DNA of 64,000 nucleotides from CAYOSF01 sp964406605 (GTDB lineage Bacteria > Chloroflexota > Dehalococcoidia > DSTF01 > RBG-16-68-14), in the NCBI GenBank assembly GCA_964406605.1, contig CAYOSF010000013.1, forward strand, positions 39,248 through 103,247, in the 5' to 3' direction. The notes beneath the pieces were generated by a model. That model had not been told where the DNA came from and did no database searches. It saw only the letters and a list, made by a program, of their open reading frames with translations. This document shows, piece by piece, positions 31,112-40,093 of this stretch; the stretch's first letter is position 1; every line of letters starts with the position of its first letter. The position numbers and the translations under genes were made by a program.

Positions 31112-31495
31112 GTGGAACGTGAACGGTTCGAGGAGCTGGTGCGCCAGGCGCTGGAGGGACTGCCGGAGGAGATCGCGCAGCGGATAAGCAACGTGGACGT
31201 GGAGGTGCAGGACGCGCCCACCCCACGCCAGTTGAGCGCGACCAGAGTGCCTTCCGGGCACACGCTCCTCGGCCTGTACCAGGGGATCCCGCTCACCCGA
31301 CGCACCTCCGGCTATCAGATGGTCCCGCCCGACAAGATCACCATCTTCCAGCGACCGCTGGAGGCCGTCTCGCGAGGGGATGACGACCTCGTCAGACGCG
31401 TTCGGGATACGGTGATTCATGAGGTCGCCCACCACTTCGGCATCAGCGACGCCCGGCTGCGGGAGATCGAGGCCGAGAAGCGCAAGCGGAGATAG
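31112..31495 (+). CDS. Small zincin-like metallopeptidase (DUF1025/MTSS type)
   Basis: 127 residues from GTG 31112. Starts ERFEELVRQALEGLPEEI and continues with LLGLYQGIPLTRRTSGYQM and ITIFQRPLEA, all typical of this short family. The zinc-binding HExxH is H103-E104-VA-H107 (VIHEVAHHFGISD). The longer open frame upstream is antisense-like sequence over vapC. TATCAT/CATACT just before the GTG suggests a near-leaderless transcript. The cellular substrate of this family is not established. Confidence 0.85.
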   Translation: MERERFEELVRQALEGLPEEIAQRISNVDVEVQDAPTPRQLSATRVPSGHTLLGLYQGIPLTRRTSGYQMVPPDKITIFQRPLEAVSRGDDDLVRRVRDTVIHEVAHHFGISDARLREIEAEKRKRR

Positions 31496-31507
31496 CGAGC
31501 GGAGACC

Positions 31508-31663
31508 GTGCGAGCCATCGACGTCCATGCCCACCTGCCCGGACCGGGCAGCCGGCCCGCAGCCGGCGACCCCAAGGGACGGTCCTATTTCCGCCCGGTC
31601 ATCACGCACAGGACGGGAGTGGAGATGGCGGAGTACTACGCCGAGGTGGACAGCCTGACATGA
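31508..31663 (+). pseudogene. Amidohydrolase N-terminal remnant
   Basis: A 51-codon frame from GTG 31508 reads RAIDVHAHLPGPGSRPAAG ... YFRPVITHRTGVEMAEYYAEVD and then stops. IDVHAH is the first metal-binding motif of amidohydrolase-2 family enzymes and the rest matches their N-termini; the remaining ~250 residues are missing. The stop overlaps the ATG of the acetyltransferase gene (ATGA). It marks an ancestral gene replaced or deleted between tldD and pmbA. Confidence 0.6.
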
Positions 31664-32439
31664 CGGATGAGAACCTCGTCGCCCGCGCCGAGGCGAACTT
31701 CTTCGGCACATTCAGGATGCTGGCGGAGCTGAACGATGACGGAAAGGTCTGGACGGACGACGGGCTGCTGGTAGCCGCGTCAGGCGTCCCTCTTCGTTCG
31801 TTCAACAACGTCTTCGTTAGACGCCAGCTTCAGAATCCAGTTTCGATCCTGAGCGACGTGTTCGCGTACCTCGACGGCCGGAAGCTGCCGTTCCGCCTCC
31901 GGCTGCGGGAGGGGAGAGACCAGGCCGCAGAGGCCGCCGCGGAGAGGCACGGGTTGCACCGCATCCGCACCATTCCGGAACTGGCGCTCGACCCGATCAC
32001 AGTCGAAGCCAAGCCGCCGCCGCTGGACATACGCCGCGTCGCGGAGGTCGGCGTTCTCGACGACCATGTAGCCGTCGTTGCTGACGGCTTCGACATGCCT
32101 GCCTCACTCCTCCGCGAGGTCTTCTCCTCCAGGCTTGTTGAGGAGGCGACTTGGCGCGGCTACGTTGGATACGCGGGCGGACGGCCCGTCGCTGCCTCGC
32201 AGCTCTCCATGACCGATGGTGTGGCGGGCATCTACTACGTGGCGACGCTCGAGGAGTTCCGCGGTCGCGGGTTCGGCGAGGCGATGACCCGGCGCGCGAT
32301 CCAAGATGGCGCCGACGCAGGCTGCGACGTTGCGGTCCTCCAGGCGTCAGACATGGGACGTCCCATCTACGAGCGGATGGGCTTTCGCCTCGTCGCCGGC
32401 TACAAGACGTTCGTCCGGCCCGAGTTCTCGGGCCAGTAG
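31660..32439 (+). CDS. GNAT-family N-acetyltransferase
   Basis: 259 residues. The C-terminal half contains the acetyl-CoA binding motif A (YYVATLEEFRGRGFGEAMTRRAI) and motif B (VLQASDMGRPIYERMGFRLV). The N-terminal half (about 1-120) is a degenerate second domain of the kind seen in two-domain GNATs. Starts at the ATG overlapping the stop of the amidohydrolase remnant and ends 11 bp before pmbA, so it is probably transcribed with pmbA. Substrate unknown. Confidence 0.85.
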   Translation: MTDENLVARAEANFFGTFRMLAELNDDGKVWTDDGLLVAASGVPLRSFNNVFVRRQLQNPVSILSDVFAYLDGRKLPFRLRLREGRDQAAEAAAERHGLHRIRTIPELALDPITVEAKPPPLDIRRVAEVGVLDDHVAVVADGFDMPASLLREVFSSRLVEEATWRGYVGYAGGRPVAASQLSMTDGVAGIYYVATLEEFRGRGFGEAMTRRAIQDGADAGCDVAVLQASDMGRPIYERMGFRLVAGYKTFVRPEFSGQ

Positions 32440-32450
32440 GAGGTTTGGCC

Positions 32451-33788
32451 ATGCTGGGAGAGCAGGAACTCAAGAACCTCGGCGACCGTGCCCTGGCCAT
32501 GAGCCAGGCCGACCAGACGGAGGTGGTCATCTTCGCGCCCCACAGCGCCCTCACGCGATTCGCCAACAGCTACATCCATCAGAACGTCGAACAGCAGGAT
32601 CTGGACATGCGCGTGCGGGCGGTCGTCGGAAAGAAGATCGGCGTCGCCTCCAGCAACGACCTCTCGGACGACGGCCTACGCTCCGTTGTGGAGCGAGCCC
32701 TCACGCTGGCCCGGTATCAGCGCGAGAACCCGGACTTCCAGTCGCTGCCTTCGCCAAAGCCCATCAGGCGCGTCGACGCCTTCGTGGAGCGGACGGCGCG
32801 CACCGGACCCGAAGAGCGCGCAGCCGTCGTCGCCCAGATCTGCGACGCCGCCACGAGCGCCGGCCTCAATGCCGCCGGCGCCTTCCGCACCTCAGCGGCC
32901 GAGATAGCCGTCGCCAACTCGCTGGGCGTCTTCGCCTACCATTGCGACACTGTGGCCGACCTCACCACCGTCGTGATGGGCGAGAGCGGCTCCGGCCACG
33001 CGGAGCGCGTCAGCATGGACGTGGCCGATATCGACGGCGCGGAGGTGGCCAAAGAGGCGGTGGACAAGGCGCTGCGCAACGTGGACCAGACCGAGCTGGA
33101 GCCGGGCGAATACGACGTCGTCTTCCAGGAGTATGCGGTGGCGGACATCCTGGACTTCTTCGGCTACCTCTCCTTCAGCGCGCAGGCCTGCCAGGAGAAG
33201 CGCAGCTTCATGGCGGGACGGATCGGGGAGCAGGTGATGGGCGAGAACATCGACATCTGGGACGACGGCCTGGCCCCCGACACCATCCCCGACCCCTTCG
33301 ACTACGAGGGCGTGCCCAAGCAGCGCGTGACGTTCATCGAGCAGGGGATCGCCCGCGGGGTGGTCTGGGACTCCTACACGGCCGGCAAGGAGGACCGCGA
33401 GTCGACCGGCCACGCACTGCCGGCCGGCAGCACCTTCGGCCCGGTGCCGTCGAACGTCTTCCTCGGTACCGGCGACGCCACGCTGGACGAGATGGTCGCC
33501 TCCACCAAGCGGGGCGTCTGGGTGAGCCGCTTCTGGTACACCCGGCCCGTCCACCCGCTGAACGTCGTCGTGACCGGCATGACCCGAGACGGCACGTTCC
33601 TCATCGAAAACGGGAAGGTCACCAAGCCGGTCAAGAACCTGCGCTTCACCCAGGGATATCTGGAGGCGATGAACCGCGTCGAAGCCATCGGCAAGACGGC
33701 CACGCTCTGTCGCGGCATGATCGGCGTCAGCCGTGTGCCCGCCCTCAAGATCGCCAAGTGGAACTTCACGGGCGTGAGTCAGTACTAG
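32451..33788 (+). CDS. pmbA: PmbA/TldE metalloprotease-associated subunit
   Basis: 445 residues from the ATG at 32451 with AGGAGG 8 nt upstream; the longer frame overlaps the acetyltransferase. The fold is that of TldE (ANSYIHQNVEQQDLDMRVRAVVGKKIGVASSNDL; SVERALTLARYQRENPDF) and it lacks the HExxxH zinc site, as expected for the non-catalytic partner of TldD. The C-terminus has LFIxNGKVTKPVKNLRFT, a family signature. It forms the TldD/E protease with the gene at 28650. A typical pair is adjacent; the distance here is unusual. Confidence 0.9.
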   Translation: MLGEQELKNLGDRALAMSQADQTEVVIFAPHSALTRFANSYIHQNVEQQDLDMRVRAVVGKKIGVASSNDLSDDGLRSVVERALTLARYQRENPDFQSLPSPKPIRRVDAFVERTARTGPEERAAVVAQICDAATSAGLNAAGAFRTSAAEIAVANSLGVFAYHCDTVADLTTVVMGESGSGHAERVSMDVADIDGAEVAKEAVDKALRNVDQTELEPGEYDVVFQEYAVADILDFFGYLSFSAQACQEKRSFMAGRIGEQVMGENIDIWDDGLAPDTIPDPFDYEGVPKQRVTFIEQGIARGVVWDSYTAGKEDRESTGHALPAGSTFGPVPSNVFLGTGDATLDEMVASTKRGVWVSRFWYTRPVHPLNVVVTGMTRDGTFLIENGKVTKPVKNLRFTQGYLEAMNRVEAIGKTATLCRGMIGVSRVPALKIAKWNFTGVSQY

Positions 33789-33806
33789 GAGGGGAAATGA
33801 GGGATG

Positions 33807-33815
33807 TGCTATAGT
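33807..33815 (+). promoter_or_regulatory. Extended -10 promoter before the HipA-like kinase
   Basis: TGCTATAGT is an extended -10 (TGn + TATAGT). No good -35 is seen. It lies about 65 bp before the assigned start of the kinase gene and just after pmbA, indicating that the kinase/DUF3037 pair has its own transcription. Confidence 0.45.
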
Positions 33816-33874
33816 GTTGGACACCTGCTGGAGGCAGGCAAGCGGAGACAAACCTGCGGCGAAGGATTGGCCTA

Positions 33875-34636
33875 TTGGGGGCTCGCGAACGGACTCGCAG
33901 AACAGTCAGGAGGATCGACGCCACGCCCCTTGGCGGCAGTTCCCGACCGCTGAAGGCATTCATGGCTGGCGACGAAGGAGTTTACGTGATAAAGCCGATA
34001 AACAATTTGCAGTCGCCTAAGGTGCTGGTGAACGAGCTCATCGGTTGTGATCTGCTGCAGCTCCTAGGACTAGCTCACCCCGAGGGGGCGTGCATAGGCG
34101 ACATACCTGCGGACATAGGTCCGCTGGTGGACTACCCAGGTGGCGGGGGCGTGCAGGGGCCTGCTTTCTGCAGTCTGCTGATCGACCCAAGCTACGACTA
34201 TGCCGAGGAACTGGTTGACAAGATCGAGGACCCGTGCATGCTGGCCGGAGTTATCGTCGCCGACACCTGGGTCATCAACCGCGACGTAAGACAGATGCGC
34301 CTCGTTCTGACCGGCAAACCGGACACATACCGTCCAGTGTTCATTGACCAAGGCCACTACTTCGGCACTCCAGACTGGGATGAGGCAAGCTTGAAGGCAA
34401 GCGCGGCCGAGTCCACAGTCAGGGGACTGTGGGCGCGCGAGCATGATCCCAAGTGGGAGTGGTTTCAGCCAGCGCTGGAGAAGCTAGGCCAAGTAACGCG
34501 GGATGACCTTGAGTGGGCTACCGACGACATCCCGAGCGAGTGGCCTTTCACATTCTCCGAGCGGAAGGCGCTATGCGCTTACCTATTGCGAAGAGCCAAG
34601 ATCGTGCCGACCATTATCGAAGAGAAATTCAACTAA
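33875..34636 (+). CDS. HipA-like kinase (HipA_2 type)
   Basis: 253 residues if the TTG at 33875 is used; the start is uncertain, and ATG 33962 would remove the first strand. VYVIKPINN supplies the ATP-binding Lys (K40), LVNELIGCDLLQLLGLAHPE the following helix, ADTWVINRDVRQMRLVL the catalytic-loop Asp/Asn region (D130, N135, D137) and PVFIDQGHYFG the metal-binding Asp (D158). This short, HipB-less type of HipA kinase is commonly followed by a DUF3037 gene, as here (10 bp). Classical HipA phosphorylates glutamyl-tRNA synthetase; whether this type does is not known. Likely a toxin-like or defence-related kinase. Confidence 0.78.
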   Translation: MGARERTRRTVRRIDATPLGGSSRPLKAFMAGDEGVYVIKPINNLQSPKVLVNELIGCDLLQLLGLAHPEGACIGDIPADIGPLVDYPGGGGVQGPAFCSLLIDPSYDYAEELVDKIEDPCMLAGVIVADTWVINRDVRQMRLVLTGKPDTYRPVFIDQGHYFGTPDWDEASLKASAAESTVRGLWAREHDPKWEWFQPALEKLGQVTRDDLEWATDDIPSEWPFTFSERKALCAYLLRRAKIVPTIIEEKFN

Positions 34637-34646
34637 GGGTGCAGCC

Positions 34647-35516
34647 ATGACAGTGCGATGCCACTACACTATTGTCCGTTTCGTACCTAACATAGTGCGA
34701 AACGAGTGTGTGAACGTAGGGGTGATTCTTCAGGCGCTCGATCGCCCGTTCATCAAGGCCAGATTCACTGGCAGACTCGCACGCATCCGCTCGCTGTGGC
34801 CTGAGGCGGACCGCGGGATCGTTCACATAGCCCGGAGAGAGCTCCGAAGTCGCTTTCGCGCGTACGAGGAGGAAAGCCGGGCCCAGTTGGATCTGATTGC
34901 TGAGGGACCAGAGCCCGCCGTAACGGATCCGGCGTTTCTCGAGTACCTCCACCGAGAGTATTCCAACAACATTCAGTTCACTGCCCCGGCACCAACGACC
35001 GCTTGCGGAAGCCTGGACGGTGAGCTGGACGAACTCTACCAAGTCTACGTAGCGGAGGAAGGGCCCTTCGTCTGGAGATCGCCGGCAGTGAAACTGGCCC
35101 CGGCAGGACAGCGAGAGAAGATCGTGAACCATCTTAGGCGACACGGCTATGTTGGAAGAGGACGTCTACACGAGAACGTAGGCCTGCCGGGCGCAAGCAA
35201 CAGCCAGTGGTTTTTCGACCTTGGTAGGCGAGACGACAAGGGGATGATCGTTCAGATTCTGTCGCTCGACGTGGCCGGACCTCAGCCAAAACTACAGCGA
35301 TCACTGATCTTGGCGGGAATGGTGGAAGATGTCGCGCAGAGACTGAACGACCTGACTAGCGTCGCGATAGTATTCCCGCCCAGTACCAACGGAACGCGGG
35401 CGGACGGATACAAGGAGTCACTAAACATTCTCAAGCAGCGGGACATCTACACAGTGGAGGTTTCACAAGACGTGGACAGCGCCGTGAAGGCCACAGCCGC
35501 CCGCCTCGGCCTGTGA
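34647..35516 (+). CDS. DUF3037 protein, partner of HipA-like kinase
   Basis: 289 residues from the ATG at 34647. The N-terminus YTIVRFVPNIVRNECVNVGV is the signature of DUF3037; the middle (about 60-200) is helical and the C-terminal part (MIVQILSLDVAGPQPKLQRS ... VAIVFPPS) is alpha/beta. No catalytic motif is known for the family. The 10-bp spacing after the HipA-like kinase gene implies one operon and probably a binding partner or antidote. Base composition of this pair (runs such as AAACTACAGCG, less GC) looks a little less GC-rich than its neighbours, hinting at transfer. Confidence 0.82.
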   Translation: MTVRCHYTIVRFVPNIVRNECVNVGVILQALDRPFIKARFTGRLARIRSLWPEADRGIVHIARRELRSRFRAYEEESRAQLDLIAEGPEPAVTDPAFLEYLHREYSNNIQFTAPAPTTACGSLDGELDELYQVYVAEEGPFVWRSPAVKLAPAGQREKIVNHLRRHGYVGRGRLHENVGLPGASNSQWFFDLGRRDDKGMIVQILSLDVAGPQPKLQRSLILAGMVEDVAQRLNDLTSVAIVFPPSTNGTRADGYKESLNILKQRDIYTVEVSQDVDSAVKATAARLGL

Positions 35517-35558
35517 TGTGAAAGCGGCGGCCACACTGTCCGCCATCAAACGGACAAG

Positions 35559-36545
35559 ATGCCCACCGTCCCCCTGGAACCCGTCGATACCGTCACCATC
35601 ACCACGCTCGTCGATAACGTGTCGGACATGCTCCTGCAGAACGAGGGGCCGGCGAAACGGGTCGGCGTGGCCGGCCGCGGTGACGCGCCCCGCGTCCCCG
35701 CCGCGTTCATCGAGGGCGGGGAGACAGTCGACGCTCCGGTGGCAGAGCACGGCTTCGCCGCACTGATCACGGTCCCGGAGGACGGGCGGGAGCGCCGCGT
35801 CCTCTTCGACACCGGCATGACGCCCGACGGCGCCGCCGAGAACATGCGCCGTCTGGGGCTCTCACTTGACGAGATCGAGGCGATCATCCTCAGCCACGGC
35901 CACTTCGATCACACCATCGGACTCGACGGCCTGACCCGCGCGCTCCGCGGCAAAAGGCCGCCCATCATCGTCCACCCGGACGTCTGGACCCACCGGCGCA
36001 TCGCCATTCCCGGCCGCGAGCCCTACGGGCTGCCGGTCACCAGCAAGTCCGCCCTGCAGGAGGCCGGATTCGAGATCATCGAGAACCGTGAGCCCTCGCT
36101 CCTGCTCGGCGGCGTCCTATTGGTGACGGGCGAGGTGGAGCGGACCACCGAGTTCGAACAGGGCTTCCCCATCCACCAGGCCGACCGCGACGGCGAGTGG
36201 CAACCGGACCCCCTCATACCGGACGACCAGTCGGCCGTGCTCAACGTGCGGGACAAGGGGCTGGTGGTGCTGACCGGCTGCGGCCACGCCGGCGTCGTCA
36301 ACATCGTGCGCTACGCCCGGAAGCTCACCGGCGTCGACCGAGTGTACGCGGTGATCGGCGGGTTCCACCTGAACGGCCCGCTATTCGAGCCGATCATCCC
36401 GGCCACCTGCGAGGCGCTGGCGGAATTGGCGCCGGAGGTGATCGTGCCCGCGCACTGCACCGGCTGGCGCGCGACGCACGCCCTCGCGGCGACCTTCCCG
36501 GACGCCTTCATCCAGAACAGCGTCGGCACGCGCTACGAGCTGTAG
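35559..36545 (+). CDS. MBL-fold metal-dependent hydrolase (COG1237 type)
   Basis: 328 residues. The metallo-beta-lactamase metal site appears as SHGHFDH (about 111-117), a second His region TGCGHAGVVNIV and a C-terminal IVPAHCTG. GGFHLNGP is typical of the COG1237 subgroup related to 7,8-dihydropterin-6-methyl-4-(beta-D-ribofuranosyl)aminobenzene 5'-phosphate synthase. Most members have undefined substrates. The gene stands between the DUF3037 gene and the convergent glycosyltransferase gene, with no visible functional link. Confidence 0.85.
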   Translation: MPTVPLEPVDTVTITTLVDNVSDMLLQNEGPAKRVGVAGRGDAPRVPAAFIEGGETVDAPVAEHGFAALITVPEDGRERRVLFDTGMTPDGAAENMRRLGLSLDEIEAIILSHGHFDHTIGLDGLTRALRGKRPPIIVHPDVWTHRRIAIPGREPYGLPVTSKSALQEAGFEIIENREPSLLLGGVLLVTGEVERTTEFEQGFPIHQADRDGEWQPDPLIPDDQSAVLNVRDKGLVVLTGCGHAGVVNIVRYARKLTGVDRVYAVIGGFHLNGPLFEPIIPATCEALAELAPEVIVPAHCTGWRATHALAATFPDAFIQNSVGTRYEL

Positions 36546-36565
36546 GGACGGGCAGGAGCGCTGGG

Positions 36566-37951
36566 TTAGATAGCGCGGGAGTGCCGGCCAGCTCCGCGCC
36601 CCAGGCGGACCGCAACCGATTCCATGGCCCAATCCACCGTGGCCCCCGCCATCGGTATGAGTACCACGAGAAGCGGCAGGTGATAGCGCGGCTCACCGAA
36701 GAACACCACGTGCAGGGCAGTCCATACGCCAATGAGCAACAGCGGGAACAGCAGGCTGCGCCAGAGCTGCCGAACGCGCACAAGAACGCAGGCCGCCAGG
36801 GCGAGCACGATGAAGTATGTGGTGTCAAGCAGAAGGCGGAGCGGTTCCCATGCGCCATTGGGAAGCGGGTCTTCTCCAAAGGCAGTCACCCACGGGAGAA
36901 CGTCGGAGTCCGGCCGCCAGAGCCACATGATCTTCCTCCCGGAAAGCTCCAATTCCGCTCCAGGGTTGCCGGCGGCGTAATCGATCGCGCGGCGCGTACC
37001 CAGGCGATTGAATAGGCCCTCCCGCTCCTGAAACGTGAGTCCCGGTTCGGCGGCCCAAAGATCGTCGGGCACGATGTAGCGACCTGTGGAATACGGAGCG
37101 TGTCCGATCCGGAGGTTGTAGCCGAAGTTGGCGGAAAGCACGATGGGCTCGCCCATCGTGATCATGTTGCGGACGGTCCACGGTGCAACAAGGACGACAA
37201 CACCCGCCAGCACTAACGCAGTCCAGGTCAACGCGGTACGCGGCTTCGTACCGGCGGCGATCCAATACACTCCGGCCAGGGGAACTAGGAGAAGGGCCTG
37301 TCCCCGAACGAGAGTGGCACCGCAGGTGAGCACCGCGGCGGCGGCGACTGGCATGCGCCTCAATGCGCCGCTCCTGTCCGGGCCGTACAGAAAGACCGCC
37401 ATTGCGGAGGAGAACAAGAGGACAAAGAGTGCATGAGAGAGGAGCACCGGCGTCCAGAGGACCAGACTCGGTAACAGAGCAGTGATACCGGCACCTATGA
37501 TGCCAGCCCGTGGACTGAACAGCCGCCGTCCAATCCAGTAGACAGGCACCACCGTCAGGGCACCCGCAACAATGTTGGCGGTCCGGCCGACCGCCAGGCT
37601 CTCGCCGAACAGTCGATACCAACCGGCCAGATACGCCGGATAGCCGGGTGGCCAGAACGCCGACGGGTCGCCTCCTGGGTAGAAACCTCGTATTTCGTCT
37701 AAGCCAACGGTATAGCCGAGGCCGCGGGCCAGGCTGAGCGCTGTTGCGTTGTAGTACTCTGCATCACTGAAAGGTGACAGCTCCGGTGCTGTCCACGCGG
37801 ACCACACGAGGCGGACGACAGCGGCGGCAAGAGTGAGGGCACCCAGTAGAAGCCATGTCCGGGAAGACACCGCAACTGCACCCGCCAGCAGACCATCCTC
37901 CCGGCTCAGCCGTGCCACCACGTGTCGCCAGCGCCGCGCGGATCTCGTCAT
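36566..37951 (-). CDS. GT-C (GT39/PMT-like) membrane glycosyltransferase
   Basis: 461 residues from the ATG at 37951, which overlaps the stop of the upstream gene (ATGA); an in-frame ATG 24 bp earlier is less likely. About ten membrane segments are seen, and the first periplasmic loop begins with SPFSDAEYYNATALSLARG, holding the Asp/Glu pair expected of lipid-phosphate-sugar using GT-C enzymes. FYPGGDPSAFWPPGYPAYLAGWYRLFG is the usual second conserved loop. Such enzymes transfer a sugar from a polyprenyl-phosphate donor to a surface glycan or protein on the outer face of the membrane. Acceptor unknown. Confidence 0.85.
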   Translation of the reverse strand: MTRSARRWRHVVARLSREDGLLAGAVAVSSRTWLLLGALTLAAAVVRLVWSAWTAPELSPFSDAEYYNATALSLARGLGYTVGLDEIRGFYPGGDPSAFWPPGYPAYLAGWYRLFGESLAVGRTANIVAGALTVVPVYWIGRRLFSPRAGIIGAGITALLPSLVLWTPVLLSHALFVLLFSSAMAVFLYGPDRSGALRRMPVAAAAVLTCGATLVRGQALLLVPLAGVYWIAAGTKPRTALTWTALVLAGVVVLVAPWTVRNMITMGEPIVLSANFGYNLRIGHAPYSTGRYIVPDDLWAAEPGLTFQEREGLFNRLGTRRAIDYAAGNPGAELELSGRKIMWLWRPDSDVLPWVTAFGEDPLPNGAWEPLRLLLDTTYFIVLALAACVLVRVRQLWRSLLFPLLLIGVWTALHVVFFGEPRYHLPLLVVLIPMAGATVDWAMESVAVRLGRGAGRHSRAI

Positions 37952-40008
37952 CTGCCGCCGGCCTTCCGATACCATCTTCCACCTCTGTCCAGCAGCGGCG
38001 ACAGGCCGCCGCGCCGTTCAAACACCACGAGGCCGCCGGCCAGGGGAAGCGACAGGACGGTGAGCGCGATGCCGAGCTTCCAGTCCCACGACCTGCCGTG
38101 TGCAAGCCTCACCACGACATCACCCTCGACTCCGGAGAGATCCACTCCGATGTAGTTGGGCCCGTAGCGCTCCACCCTGAGCGAACGCCCGTCTTCGGTT
38201 TGAGCGCGCCAGCTCCGGTCCCAGTTCTCGCTAATGACGAGGTACTGATTCGGCGGCAAGTTGTCGAGACGTATCTCCATGGTCGTGGCGGACGGATATG
38301 CCACAGCAACGGGCGTGGCATCTGCGGAGTAGGCAAACTCGCTGTGTTTCCGAGTCACCTCGTCGCGCATGGCCCGCTCCTCGTCGGTCTTGTACGTCGT
38401 CCGAGGGAAGCGCAGCGCCGGCAGTTTCTCAGCGTCGGAGATAAACGCCTCGACCGGCACCCAGGGAACCTCGTAGAGCGAGACAGGTGGGTACGCCTCG
38501 ATCCGCAGGATCTCCTGGTAGCTCCCGGCCGCCTCCCCGCCGGGGTGGAGTTGGCGGCCTGCGGCTGTGTCATCGGGTACGAGGAGGTACGAGACCGCCA
38601 TTGCCCTTAGGTACTCCTCGGTAGTCCGCCAGTCCGGGTCGCCCATAATGACTCCTTCCTGCAGTGGCCGGGCGAGCAACGACCAGTCGCCCTGCACGAA
38701 TGCGCTTCTGGCGGAACGGAGCTCGCCAAAGTGCCGGAACGTGTACCATGACGTGTCCGCGCCATCCATCCAGACACGCCCCGGCTGACCGCAGTTGTGC
38801 CCCTCGAACCACGCCGCCAGCGCATCGGGCCCGTACCACGCCGGCTCATACCCGCGGTCGGCCGCGAAGCGAAACATGGGAACGAAGAGCCCCGCAGCCA
38901 CAACCACCGCGCAGACAGAGACGACCGCACGTCGGCGGTCGATCTCGGCGAGTCCGCGCAACGCCCCATCGATGGCGATGGCTCCCAGCAGTCCCAGTCC
39001 CAGCGGCAGCAGGTTGAGGAGCCGGACGCTTTGCATCAAGCGGATCGGTTCCGGGCCGACGCCGGCGTAGGATACTGCGATGAGAAACGCCGTGATGGCC
39101 AGGAACGCCGCCACGTACAGCAGCAGAGGGCGGAGCACCGCACCGCGGAAGATGGCGATGGTGACGGCAACCACCGGGACCATCAGCCACACGAGGTCGT
39201 TGATGTGGTCCACGTTTCCCTCGAAGATCTCGCGCAGGAACTGGACGTCCGCGGAGGCCGGGTCCTGCATGGGAGGCTTTGCCGAGAAGAAAGCGGGCAC
39301 CCAGAAGAAAGCGGCGGCGAGAGCGGCGACGACGCCCTGGAGCGCCAGACGGCTGAGGCGACCCGTCTCCACGGGCCCCGCCAGAAACACGGCGATCAGG
39401 GCGACGACGCCCGCGAGCGCAGCATGGGGGTGGACATAGATGCTCAGACCGGCGGCCGCCGCGACGAGATAGATCTGCGGGCCCCTCCGGTAGCGCCAGA
39501 CGGCGACGAGCAGAACCGGCACCAGCGCCAGGCCCCAGAGCGTGCTGAAGGTCAGCATCTCCGCCGCATAGTTGTACGTGCCGAAGGTCACGACGCCGGC
39601 AAAGAGCGCCGCCGCTTGCGGAAGGCCGACCAGCCGCGCCGCGACGTACCCGGAGCTCCGCACCCAGAAGATCAGGAGCGCCTCCAAGAAGAGCATCGTC
39701 CGTTGGGCCGAGGCGTCGCCCAAGGCGGAGACCAGCGCGGTCACAACGTGCGGCACGAACTGATAGGTCTGGAACGGTGAGAGGCCTCCTGCCCAGGCGT
39801 GGTCCCACGTGGGGAGGCCGTACTCCTGCACCAGCCGGACCCGATACGCATGCCCCAGCCACTCTCCCCACAGGCCGACCGGATAGTCTCCGGTGGTGAG
39901 GAAGTCACGGTCGATAAAGACGGCCGCGGCCATCAGGCCCGACAACGCGACGGCGTCCGGGCCAGCTCTGCGCCCAAGGCGGACCGCCAGCCTAGCCGCG
40001 CGCTTCAT
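37948..40008 (-). CDS. YfhO/PTPS-related large membrane glycosyltransferase-like protein
   Basis: 686 residues from the ATG at 40008 (an upstream in-frame start at 40059 is possible). About 11 membrane segments in the first 400 residues, then a large extracytoplasmic beta-rich C-terminal domain (SYQEILRIEAYPPVSLYEV, ENWDRSWRAQTEDGR, NYIGVDLSGVEGDVVVRLAH), and a last membrane helix. This is the layout of YfhO-like and 6-pyruvoyl-tetrahydropterin-synthase-related membrane proteins, which belong to the GT-C group. The first loop has GDYPVGLWGEWLGHAYRV. Inferred role: transfer of sugars to surface polymer together with the two adjacent GT-C genes. Confidence 0.78.
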   Translation of the reverse strand: MKRAARLAVRLGRRAGPDAVALSGLMAAAVFIDRDFLTTGDYPVGLWGEWLGHAYRVRLVQEYGLPTWDHAWAGGLSPFQTYQFVPHVVTALVSALGDASAQRTMLFLEALLIFWVRSSGYVAARLVGLPQAAALFAGVVTFGTYNYAAEMLTFSTLWGLALVPVLLVAVWRYRRGPQIYLVAAAAGLSIYVHPHAALAGVVALIAVFLAGPVETGRLSRLALQGVVAALAAAFFWVPAFFSAKPPMQDPASADVQFLREIFEGNVDHINDLVWLMVPVVAVTIAIFRGAVLRPLLLYVAAFLAITAFLIAVSYAGVGPEPIRLMQSVRLLNLLPLGLGLLGAIAIDGALRGLAEIDRRRAVVSVCAVVVAAGLFVPMFRFAADRGYEPAWYGPDALAAWFEGHNCGQPGRVWMDGADTSWYTFRHFGELRSARSAFVQGDWSLLARPLQEGVIMGDPDWRTTEEYLRAMAVSYLLVPDDTAAGRQLHPGGEAAGSYQEILRIEAYPPVSLYEVPWVPVEAFISDAEKLPALRFPRTTYKTDEERAMRDEVTRKHSEFAYSADATPVAVAYPSATTMEIRLDNLPPNQYLVISENWDRSWRAQTEDGRSLRVERYGPNYIGVDLSGVEGDVVVRLAHGRSWDWKLGIALTVLSLPLAGGLVVFERRGGLSPLLDRGGRWYRKAGGR

Positions 40009-40017
40009 CACGCGCTG

Positions 40018-40092
40018 ATCACCACCTCCGCCACCGACATGTCCCTCCCTCCCTTGCACCTATCCCATGCGAATCGCCGCGGCGACGCCCAG
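40018..40092 (-). repeat. Duplicated methyltransferase 3' end, copy 1
   Basis: This 75-bp stretch matches 41540-41614 at most positions. On the minus strand it still reads ELGVAAAIRMG-stop, the C-terminus of the methyltransferase encoded at 41582, followed by GGGAGGGACATGTCGGTGGC as in the start region of the split GT-C gene. Here it is out of frame with, and lies after, the GT-C stop. It is a relic of a local duplication. Confidence 0.7.
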
Positions 40093-40093
40093 T

